From Emiliania huxleyi CCMP1516 (Eukaryota > Haptophyta > Isochrysidales > Noelaerhabdaceae), in NCBI RefSeq assembly GCF_000372725.1, contig NW_005200535.1, positions 40,225 to 104,224 on the forward strand: 64,000 bases of DNA, written 5' to 3'. Positions 54,909 through 64,000 of the stretch are shown here, in pieces. The translations under genes and the position numbers were made by a program. The notes under the pieces were generated by a model. That model saw only the letters and a list, made by a program, of their open reading frames with translations, was not told the DNA's origin and ran no database searches. Position 1 is the first letter of the stretch; each line of letters begins with the position of its first letter.

Positions 54909-55733
54909 ATGTCGCCCCCGCGATTCCTCGGCGCGCCCTCCCTCCCTCCCGCTCCCGCCGCCGAGCCCGCGCCCGCGCCCGCCGCCGAGCCGACCACGGG
55001 CGTCTTCATCGGCAACCTCCCGGCGGCGGCAACGGCCGAGCTGCTGACAGAGCTCCTCGTGCAGGCAGGACCGCTCGTGGGCGAGGCGCGGCTGCCCAAG
55101 GACCTCTCCGGCGAGGGGCACCGCGGCATCGGGTTCGCCGACTACGCGGACGAGGCGTCGGCCCTCTACGCGATCGCGCTCTTCGACGGCCTACGCTTCG
55201 GAGACCGGGCGTTGCGCGTCAACCCGTCGGGCGAACGGCCGCAGCGAGGAGCGGCGCCCAAGCCTCCCCACCCGGTGCTGGCGGCGCTGCGAGACCTCGC
55301 GTGCCACCCCGCCGCGTGGAACGGCGACCACCCGCGCGAGGGCATGTCCATGACGCCAGAGGGGAGCTGGCACCGCTCCGAGGTGACTGCTGGGCGGTAC
55401 GACAGCGGGCGGCGCGAGAGCCACGAGGAGCGACACGCGGAGCGCCCCGCCGACCGCTACGGCGGCGGCGGCAGGCACGACGGCCGTCCCGCGCGCGAGG
55501 CCGACCTCGAGCGAGACTACGAGAGCCGGCGCCGCGGTCGCTACGACGACCGTCACTCGGACCGCCACGCGGAACTCTACGGCGGCCGCTTCGAGTACGA
55601 CCGGGAGCGCGGCGGCGAGGGCCGCCGCCGATCCCAGTCGCGCGACCGAGACCGCCGCCGCCGCTCGCGCTCGCGCGGCCGCTCGGACTCACCCCGCTCG
55701 CCGCGCCGCCCGCGCCGCGCGTTCCGTGAGTGA
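54909..55733 (+). CDS. RRM/RS-domain RNA-binding protein, SF3B4-like RRM
   Basis: ATG 54909; 274 residues, single exon. An Ala/Pro N-terminus precedes one RRM (about residues 30-110): RNP2 VFIGNL and RNP1 HRGIGFADYA, with ELLTELLVQAGPLVGEARLPKDLSGEGHRGIGF resembling the first RRM of SF3B4/SAP49 (L...f.QaGpvv...mPkD...g.h.GyGFvef). Then an Arg/His/Asp/Tyr-rich region and a C-terminal RS tail (RRRSQSRDRDRRRRSRSRGRSDSPRSPRR), typical of splicing factors. SF3B4 has two RRMs; only one is present, so orthology is not claimed. Nuclear splicing role inferred. Stop 55733. Confidence 0.75.
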   Translation: MSPPRFLGAPSLPPAPAAEPAPAPAAEPTTGVFIGNLPAAATAELLTELLVQAGPLVGEARLPKDLSGEGHRGIGFADYADEASALYAIALFDGLRFGDRALRVNPSGERPQRGAAPKPPHPVLAALRDLACHPAAWNGDHPREGMSMTPEGSWHRSEVTAGRYDSGRRESHEERHAERPADRYGGGGRHDGRPAREADLERDYESRRRGRYDDRHSDRHAELYGGRFEYDRERGGEGRRRSQSRDRDRRRRSRSRGRSDSPRSPRRPRRAFRE

Positions 55734-55848
55734 GCGAGCTAGAGAGGTAGAGCGGTACCGGCAGTGAGAGGGTGTGGCTGAGTTGAGGAAATCTAAGGAC
55801 GCGACCCACTTCGCCACAGTCCACAGACGGTCCCGCGCCTCGCCGCTA

Positions 55849-56818
55849 TGACGGGGACACGGACATAAAAACTTCGTAACTCCTTGGCGACGAGCCGCGG
55901 GCTTTTGCCATTGCGTGCCAGCCTCAGACAGCCGGGCCGCCCGAGAGTTTTACTGACGAGTTTCTCTCGCGGGGGCGGCCCGGCACAACCAACCCTGTGC
56001 TCAGCACAAAAAAAATTCTGGCGCAGCGGCCGGCGTGAGCCGCGCCAGCTGTCGACAGATGTCGACAGATTCGATGGATTTGATGGATCCCTTGATGGTC
56101 CGATGGGCGACGGGCGACCCCCCCAAACCCCCCCACCAGGTCTCGAACCTGCCTCCACTCGCTCGAATCAGGCGCTCCGAACGGCTTTGCAAGCCGGCTT
56201 GCAGAATTGACGACTAATGCTTCACTGCCTGATATAGTACCATTTTATCGCTTCAGCATCAACGCCACGCCACGTTCTAGGGACGCAGAGCGCGCACTGA
56301 GAGACCACTCACATCGCTGTTGCGGGGCGGCAATGTGACTGGACTCGCCGTGCGCGCCCAGCTAACCCTAGCCACCAGCCTGCGCCATACCCAGGTACGG
56401 TCGCACCTGTCTCTCCACCTATCATCCCAACTCCTCGGGCGACCGCGCGGCTGCGCTACTCACAGGCCAGTCTCCCTGCCTCAGCTGTTACAGGCACCAC
56501 CCACCGACCAGTCTCGACGACTAGCCGCGGCAGGGCTCGCTGCGCCGCTGCACAGCTTTACGCCACAACACAACATATCAACCAACGTAACCTCCCCCTT
56601 AGTGACCCACCCTTGCGGGCTCAGTTGCCGCATTAGGAGGGTGTGATAGAGTGTTTGGGTGAGAACAGGCGGAGTGTGTGTGCCTGTACGCGATTGGGAG
56701 AGCACTTGTGACAAGGCATGGTTAGGCGAGTGGCAATCGCTAGTGCGGACTTGCTAAGTCGTGTGTGCTCCCTTTTGCTGGCTAAGACTGGAACAATTTT
56801 TTGACGGGGACACGGACA
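55849..56818. mobile_element. Mobile element copy 2 with 17-bp target-site duplication
   Basis: Element 55866-56801 is nearly identical to 6375-7717 minus the 412-bp segment. Flanks are perfect repeats TGACGGGGACACGGACA (55849-55865, 56802-56818). High identity between copies indicates recent movement. Confidence 0.9.
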
Positions 56819-58080
56819 CGGGGTGTGGGGGTCGTGTCCCCGTGGCGAGTGAGAGATCTGCTCGACTGCTCGACGCGGATATCGATAAATAAAATAAAAA
56901 CGGGCACCTTCCCCAGGATGGTAGTCTGCCGCAACCTCTTCCCAAGACGCAAGAGCGCCACGCTCATGGCTGGAGCTCCCGAGTCTTTCTTCCCACGCCC
57001 GCCCGAGTTCTCAGTCATCCAGCCACACACACACACACACATGCATGTCAATCAACCTAGAAAAAAAGACTCTCTGATTGCCGAATCAGCATGTCCCTGC
57101 TCGTCTCCCTGCTCCTCGCTCGGCCGGGCGGCGGCTCGGGTGGTGCGGAGGCGCCGCCGCTGCGCGTGCGCGCGCACGCTCGGGGCGGCGCTGGAGCACG
57201 CCTGCTGTCGCCGCCACGGCCCGACGCCCGGGGCCGGACGCCGAGTCAGACAAACTTTTGGCGAGGACCGAGAGCATCTTCTCACCGAGCATCTTAACGC
57301 CGACCCGCTCTCCTGCAACGATCCGCGGGGGAGGGGCTCGTGTGATCCGGCCGAAGCGGCGGCGCGTGGCGCGCACACGCCCCGCTCGCCCGCGGCCGCT
57401 GTGGCATGCCCGGCGAGATTCAGCTTTGCCCCCTCGGCGTTGTTTACGAAGCTGACCTCGCTGCTGTGCTTCGGGCGCGGCGGTTGGCTCGTGCGATGCG
57501 CGTGGCCGCGCGTGGCGTGGCTGGCCCCTAGGCATTCGTGGCATCCTATGGGTCGTCCAGAGTATCGACCTCTGGCGAGTCAGCCAGCCCCACTTTGAGG
57601 GCGCCATGAAGTACAGCGATCGCCACCTCGCTGGCCTCTCCGCAGGCCCCCCCCCGACCGCGTCGAACTCATCGGCGCGGGCTCTCTCGGCTACGGGACC
57701 GGCCCCAGCTTCGGCTGAGGGCTGACAAGCTGCCGAGCCGAAATCACTGTGAGAGTCGTGATTTCTTGTTGTTGTTTTTCTAAAATCTCTCTCATCAACC
57801 TATTGACTAAGTAAGACTATTTCATCTTAGCGTCCGAGCCACTCCGCCCTCCCAGCACGCACCTACAACCATTGCTTGATTGATAGGAAGGCGAACCATC
57901 TGTGTGAACGTTTTCGCGATCCTGTGTCAAACGGGAAAATCTCCTGGGAACTTTGGAACGTCTCTCTCTGAATGTCAATAGTAGGTCAGCGTGCGGGGCT
58001 GAGTCTTAGTCGTCGGCGCTGTGGGGCCAGATCCCAGCGCAGAACCCTGCAACGCTGGCATATACAGACACAACAAGACT
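56819..58080. other. Intergenic with a coding remnant
   Basis: 57355-57465 repeats 26448-26560 in the opposite orientation (GEIQL..LG.VYEA remnant). Other ORFs are short and Arg/Pro-rich. 57725-58075 is AT-richer and empty. Confidence 0.45.
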
Positions 58081-58081
58081 A

Positions 58082-58151
58082 ACCCTGACCCTAACCCTAA
58101 CTCTAACCCTAACCCTAACCCTCTAACCCTATAATAACCCTAACCTAACCC
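58082..58151. repeat. Interstitial telomere-like CCCTAA repeats
   Basis: About ten CCCTAA/CCCTGA/CTCTAA units with small errors, followed directly by ordinary sequence, so not a chromosome end. TTAGGG-type. Confidence 0.9.
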
Positions 58152-58350
58152 ACTCCCCAACTCCACACCGCAAATTTGAAAGATCTTGATGAAAATCAGG
58201 CCCGACTGCAAATTTCTTCACCATTTTCGCAGGCGCTCCGCGCCTGCAGATTTTGAAAAATTGGCACCTGGCCCAATGTGCGGTGTGGCGGGGCTGGGGG
58301 GCTCACCTGCCGCGCCCGTCTCCGGGTGTCCGGGGGTCCTGCGTGGAGAT

Positions 58351-58517
58351 GCGAGGGTCGTAAGGTAAGGTAAAGGTAAACTTCTCCACACACACAAGGT
58401 GGTGGGGCAAGGGGGGGCAACCCTCGCGTCTCCACGTCTAACGACAGGAGCCCCACGGCATTTAAAGTGCAAGGCCCGGTGCGCGTGGGTGAGCGGTGTG
58501 TGTGTGTGCGAGGGTCG
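58351..58517 (-). mobile_element. Family-A element nested in an older family-A copy
   Basis: Perfect 10-bp repeats GCGAGGGTCG (58351-58360 and 58508-58517) flank a minus-strand family-A element ending (on -) GGTAAACC..CCTTACCTTAC. The left flank GCGTGGAGATGCGAGGGTCG is itself the middle of a family-A element in + orientation, so the new copy apparently landed in an old one. Confidence 0.75.
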
Positions 58518-58662
58518 GGCGGGTCGCCCCCACTTGTGTGCACCCCACCTGCCACCAGCCACCACTTTGTGTGTGGAGCGAGAAAAAAATACCCAGAAAG
58601 TACCTTACTACTTACCTCTACCGTAGCCCTACAAAGACGCCTCACGCACGCCCGCGCTCTCC

Positions 58663-60117
<1,455 letters not shown>

Positions 60118-60242
60118 CGCGCGCCACGCTCCTCGCAGCCGCCTCCTCCGCCTCTTCCGCCCTGTTTCGACAACTGGGTTCGGGCTCCGGTTGCGGGTAG
60201 GGTTGTTCGTACAGCACTCAAAACCAAAGAGCACAGCGCAAG

Positions 60243-60530
60243 AAGAAGGGGAGCCCCTCATGCCTCAATCTTCTTGGGCAGCAGCTGGTTCGAAAGGTCC
60301 TCGCCGTGACCTAGGCAGCCGTGTTCGCCCCTGCCCCAGCTCCAGACGGCGTGCGTCGTCGGCGGTGAGGGCGAGGCTGTAGCTGCCTCCAGCCGACACG
60401 GCGACGACGCGCCGCCCAGCAAAGGCCTCGACCTTCTTCGGCAGCAGCTGGTTCTGCTCGTCGCCGTGGCCCAGTTCTTGCCAAAGCTTCTATCGCCCCA
60501 GCTCCAGACGGCGCCATCATCAGCTGTGCC
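60243..60530 (-). pseudogene. Decayed fragment of the F-box/RCC1 gene
   Basis: Closely similar to the 3' part of 49800-51217, in the same orientation. On the minus strand it reads DDGAVWSWGDRSFGK, then shifts frame several times (...LLPKKVEAFAGRRVVAVSAGGSYSLALTADD in another frame). It lies just upstream of the UFL1 promoter. Duplicate, non-functional. Confidence 0.8.
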
Positions 60531-60813
60531 GATACAAGTTATGTTGTGGCCCTGGTCCTGCCTGTTGAGGCACTCACCGTACTCGCCGATGCAGCCGCCG
60601 TGCGCATCAGGGCCGGATGAGCGGGCGCAGTGTGTTGAGAGGGAGTGCGACTGCACTCCAAGGAGAGGCGGGTGCGACGAGAAGCTGTCTGCCGACAGAA
60701 AGAGCGAAGCGAGGATCGCGGTGTGGAGATGCTGCAAATGCATGTGTAAATACTCGGCTGCGACTGTGCGCCGAACGACGTTACGTCACCCTCCGTTTAG
60801 TTCACCCTCCCCG

Positions 60814-60820
60814 TATATAA
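60814..60820 (+). promoter_or_regulatory. TATA box of the UFL1 gene
   Basis: TATATAA in CCCCGTATATAAACCCTC, 144 bp upstream of the UFL1 ATG; transcription would start near 60845. A CRE-like ACGTCA is 30 bp further upstream (60783). Confidence 0.5.
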
Positions 60821-60963
60821 ACCCTCGGGTATGTTGGGAAGAGCCAACAGGGCGCATCCGATTTCTTTTTGGGGCGCACCGAGCCGGGCATTTGCCTCGG
60901 TGGAGCCTCGATAGCTGCCTGCGTGGCGTCGAGGACGCGACAGGGTCCGTCGACCACGCCGCC

Positions 60964-62055
60964 ATGGACGAGATTCTCGCGCTGCAGGCCGAGCTGGCGC
61001 GCGTGCAGGAGGCGCCGACTGCCTTCAAGCTCTCGGAGCCCAACATCGTCGAGATTGTGAGCACGCTCTCGCAGCTGCGGCTGGTCGACGTGCTCTTCAC
61101 GACCAACGGCAAGGAGTACCTGACGCCGGAGCAGCTGCTGCGCGAGGTGGGGGACGAGATCCTCTCGCACGGCGGCCGCGTCAACGTCGCCGACCTGCCC
61201 GCCCTCCTCAACGTCGACCTCCCTCACATCGAGCGCGCCGTGACGCAGCTGCTGGCCGCCGGCCGCGACGGCCTGCAGCGCGTGGGCGGGGAGGTGCTGA
61301 CGGAGTACTACCTCGACAGCCTGGCCGAGGAGATCGACACCGCGCTCCGCGGCGTCGGCCGGCTCACCCTCGCCGAGGTCGCAGTCGCTCACGCCCTCTC
61401 GACCGACTTTGTGACGTCGGTGGGGCATCTCCCGCGCGCGAGATGCAATCTCGGTCCATCTCGGCTGAGATCGGCTGATCTCGGGGGATATCAGGTGGTG
61501 GAGTCGCGGATCGGCGCTCTCATCCACGCAAAGCTGTCGGGCGGAAGCCGCTAGAAGCGGAAACACTCCTCCTCGTGTGTGGTGCACGCACTCCAGCCGG
61601 CTTTGAAGGGAGCAGGCCTTCCGCTGCACTCCACTGCACTCGACTGCGTTCCGCGGTCTTCACTGTTTCCCGGGCCTTGCACTTTAATGCCGCGGGGCTC
61701 CTGTCGTCTAGACGTGGAGACGCGAGGGACTAGCCTGGCCCTTGCCCCACCGCCTCGTGTGTGTGGAGAAGTTTACCTCACCTTACCGTACCTCACCTTA
61801 CCTTAGGCGGAAGTCTCTTCACCGCCAGCTACGTCGCTCGGCACCTGGCGCGCGTGCGCGGCGTCCTCTCCGCGCTTCACGGGCCCGCCTCGCTCCCCGC
61901 GCTGCTCAAGGCGCGCAAAAGACACTTCCCCAGACATGTCCCCAGACACCTCGCTGACACCTCGCCGACCCATTCTCAGACACCTCCACAACATCTCACA
62001 TTTCCCTAGCTAGTGAGCGCCTCTCCCCCCCACCCAGCCACCCAGCCAACCACCG

Positions 62056-62108
<53 letters not shown>

Positions 62109-64000
62109 CCCACCCCCCCACCCACCCACCCACCCACCCACCCACGCGCGTGCCCAGGCGCACGGCTTCAACGAGGCCCTCTTCTACGAGGCGGTGGGAG
62201 GCTTGCACGCCGCCGGCCGGCTGGCTGGCACGCTGCAGGCGAAGACCTCGTTTACGCCGGCGGTGCACCGGCTGGCGCAGGCGGCGGCGGTGGGCGCGAG
62301 GCGCGCGAAGAGAGCGGCGCGGTCGTGTCTGCGTCGTCCCTGAGTCCGTGTAGCTAAGAGCGAGTTGGTCCCTACCTTAGGTATGAGCAGAACGGCGTCG
62401 TGGAGTACGCGGCGCTAGAAGCGGAATACGGATTCTTGTCTCCCAACCAGCGCTCGGGAGGACACGTACTCCGCTGTCTTCATCCGTCTTCAGCTGTATT
62501 CACTGTCTTCCTGTCCGTTGCATTCACGCGGAGCTCTGAAGACGCTGCACAAGACCGTCCTCCCGCCCCGAGGCTGGCGTACTCAGCACGTAGGCTGCCC
62601 ATATCTCCCCATATCTCCCCATATCTCCCGCCCCGAGGTTGGCGTACTCAGCACGTAGGTACGCGGCGCTGGCTAGGATGGGGGTGCGGAGTCGCCGTCT
62701 CCTCGGCCGTATCTCGGCTATCTCTCGGCTATCTCTCGGCGATCTTTCGGCGATACCTCGGCGATACCTCGGCGATACCTCGGCGATACCTCGGCGATAC
62801 CTCGGCGATACCTCGGCGATACCTCGGCGATACCTCGGCGATACCTCGGCGATACCTCGGTGGTCTCTTGGCTAGGGGCACTCACCGCCCTCCTCGTGCC
62901 GCAGGTGCGTGACCCGCGCGCGCACCTCGCCGCAGAGCACCCGGGAGGCGTGCAGCTGGACAGCTGCACACTCGTACACACCACTCGGTCGAGAGACGGT
63001 AGAGTAGTCAGCCGGTGGCTATACACACCTACACCTCCACCTCGAAGCAGCAGCGATACCTGCGTGTCGCCCGTCCGTCCCCCGACCAACTCCTCCCCCT
63101 CCCCCCCCCCTCATTACCGCAGGCGTGCAGCTGGACAGCTGCTACATGTCCCCCGCCCTCGTCTCCGCCGCCGAGGCGGGCGTGGAGGAGGCGCTGAGCG
63201 GCGGCGGGCGGTGCAGGCGGCGCAGGAGCGGCTGGCGCACGCAGCGACCACTGCGCAGCTCGCATGCCGCGCGCTGCCGGCGGTGCGCTGCTCCGAGGGC
63301 GTCGCTGCCAAAGACGGGGAGGCGAGATCTAGCCGAGATACAGCCGAGGTACAGCCGAGGTACAGCCGAGGTGCAGGCGAGGCGCAGCCGCGGTACAGTT
63401 CTCTCCCTCTCGCTTCCGTGTCTCGCCGCATCTCGCGTATCTCCCCCGCATCTCCCCGCATCTCCCCATATCTCCCCATATAAAGCTGGTGGGTGGTGGG
63501 GCTAGGCGCTCGAGCGGGCGACGCTCAAGGGTCCGTGCGCCGACTGGCTGACGGCGCTGCTGCAGTGCGAGGCGCTCCACCGCGGCCTCGACGCCGCGCG
63601 TGCCGAGGAGCTCGGCGAGGAGGGCGGCGTGGCGAGCCGCAAGGAGCTGCTCTCGGCCGCCCGCTGTTCGGCGGCGGCGGCGGAGGCGGCGGCCAGCGCA
63701 GAGGCGGCCGTCGGCGCCAAGGGGTCCGGCGCGGACGCGTTTCTGGAGGCGATGTGGGCGATGGACGGCGCGCTCGGCGACCAGAGCCCGCGGCTTGACA
63801 AGAAGCGAGAGCGCGCGGCGCTCGACCGCGCGCGCGCGGGATACCGCGAGCAGTTGGCTGTCGAGACGGCGCCGGCGGCGGTGCTGCACCTCTCCGTGCT
63901 GCTCCTCGAGGCGCGCTAGTACGCCTACTACTACTACTGCTACTATTAGTATTTCCGTTGTCGGTGCAGCTCTGCGTGCTGCTCCTCGAGGCGCATTATC
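60964..64000 (+). CDS. UFL1: UFL1, E3 UFM1-protein ligase (3' end outside window)
   Basis: UFL1 transfers UFM1 to ER-associated ribosomal and other targets. Exon 1 60964-61419 shows the conserved N-terminal winged helices: MDEILALQAELARVQEA, NIVEIVSTLSQLRLVDVLFTTNGKEYLTPEQLLREVGDEI, GGRVNVADLPALLNVDLPHIE. Further exons: 61495-61540 (VVESRIGALIHAKLSGG), 61807-61910 (SLFTASYVARHLARVRGVLSALHGPASLPALLK), 62158 onward (AHGFNEALFYEAVGGLHAAGRLAGTLQAKTSFTP), 62381-62404 plus 62659-62683 (YEQNGVVEYAALARMG), 62905-62947 plus 63123 onward (VRDPRAHLAAEHPGGVQLDSCYMSPALVSAAEAGVEEAL), and 63508-63880 (ALERATLKGPCADWLTALLQCEALHRGL...). A frame change near 63195 (GGC repeats) is unexplained. The apparent stop at 63917 lies between two copies of GTGCTGCTCCTCGAGGCGC (63896-63914, 63978-63996), so it is probably intronic and the gene continues. 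Confidence 0.9.
61540..61813 (+). mobile_element. Family-A introner-like element in UFL1
   Basis: 8-bp repeats GGCGGAAG at 61540-61547 and 61806-61813. The insert ends with the full family-A sequence (GGGCCTTGCACTTTAATGCC...TGTGTGTGGAGAAGTTTACC...CCTTACCTTAG). With a GC donor at 61541 and the AG at 61805-61806, the exon join restores SGG|SLFTA. Confidence 0.85.
62405..62670 (+). mobile_element. Family-B introner-like element in UFL1
   Basis: 12-bp perfect repeats GTACGCGGCGCT at 62405-62416 and 62659-62670. The insert runs from AGAAGCGGAATACGG to GAGGTTGGCGTACTCAGCAC GTAG; its last 30 bp are duplicated around a CCCCATATCT array. GT-AG splicing 62405-62658 restores VVE|YAALARMG. Confidence 0.9.
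62700..62865 (+). repeat. 11-bp minisatellite CTCGGCGATAC in a UFL1 intron
   Basis: About ten perfect 11-bp units preceded by CTCGGCTATCT variants; intron 62684-62904 (GT-AG). Confidence 0.95.
62947..63142 (+). repeat. 21-bp perfect exon repeat flanking a UFL1 intron
   Basis: 62947-62967 equals 63122-63142 (coding GVQLDSC). The GC-AG intron 62948-63122 restores HPGGVQLDSCYM. Confidence 0.95.

Noticed and set aside
58082-58151. Chromosome end
   Set aside because: Unique sequence and genes continue on both sides.

Overview
Nuclear DNA of a GC-rich, intron-bearing eukaryotic alga; a haptophyte (Emiliania / Chrysochromulina / Prymnesium type) is the best guess. Reasons: nucleus-type genes on both strands split by spliceosomal introns, many apparent GC-AG introns, very G+C-rich exons, introns filled with 10-12 bp minisatellites, and a Cys-rich 'C..C..C.Y.S.S....DCSW' domain fused to a glycosyltransferase, a style I associate with haptophyte proteomes. 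A pelagophyte or another introner-rich alga is not excluded. Two 100-N scaffold gaps lie at 3193-3292 and 13901-14000.

Layout. 1-6.2 kb: a PH-domain protein (5' end off the window) and a large Ala-rich protein that may be the same gene. 6.4-7.7 kb: a mobile element with a 14-bp target duplication. 7.7-12 kb: duplicated non-coding DNA plus a zinc-knuckle/OTU remnant. 12-13.2 kb (+): Cys-rich/glycosyltransferase gene. 13.5-15.3 kb (-): secreted OB-fold protein. 16.4-17.1 kb: 49-bp satellite. 17.2-18.3 kb (+): bestrophin-like membrane protein. 21.8-25.6 kb (-): TMEM65 fused to GAF and EF-hand modules. 26.7-28.6 kb (+): CAP10 glycosyltransferase. 28.9-30.3 kb (-): SLC35/TPT-like transporter. 30.4-33.7 kb: element with 96-bp terminal inverted repeats. 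33.8-34.5 kb (+): small secreted protein. 34.7-38.2 kb (+): MscS-type channel. 38.4-38.7 kb: MITE. 39.0-39.6 kb (-): secreted protein. 41.6-48.0 kb (+): MIOS, a GATOR2 subunit. 49.8-51.2 kb (-): F-box/RCC1 protein. 51.2-53.2 kb: putative mobile element with a long ORF. 53.3-54.3 kb (+): CAP-superfamily protein. 54.9-55.7 kb (+): RRM/RS protein. 55.9-56.8 kb: second copy of the 6.4-kb element with a 17-bp target duplication. 58.1 kb: interstitial telomere-like repeats. 58.7-60.1 kb (-): unidentified gene. 61.0 kb to the right edge (+): UFL1, the UFM1 E3 ligase.

What stands out is how introns appear to arise here. Nearly every inferred intron is flanked by a direct repeat of 6-39 bp that includes host exon sequence, phased so that AG|G occurs at both ends and removal of one repeat copy plus the insert restores the conserved protein. 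Three sequence families recur as inserts: (A) about 130-200 bp ending in CCTTACCTTAG, six copies; (B) about 180-250 bp ending in GGCGTACTCAGCACGTAG, three copies; (C) about 40 bp bounded by TGTGAACAG, at least six copies. Families A and B look like introner elements whose 3' end supplies the splice acceptor. The genes do not form an operon. Several are housekeeping genes (nutrient sensing, UFMylation, splicing), which gives conserved protein frames for judging splice sites.
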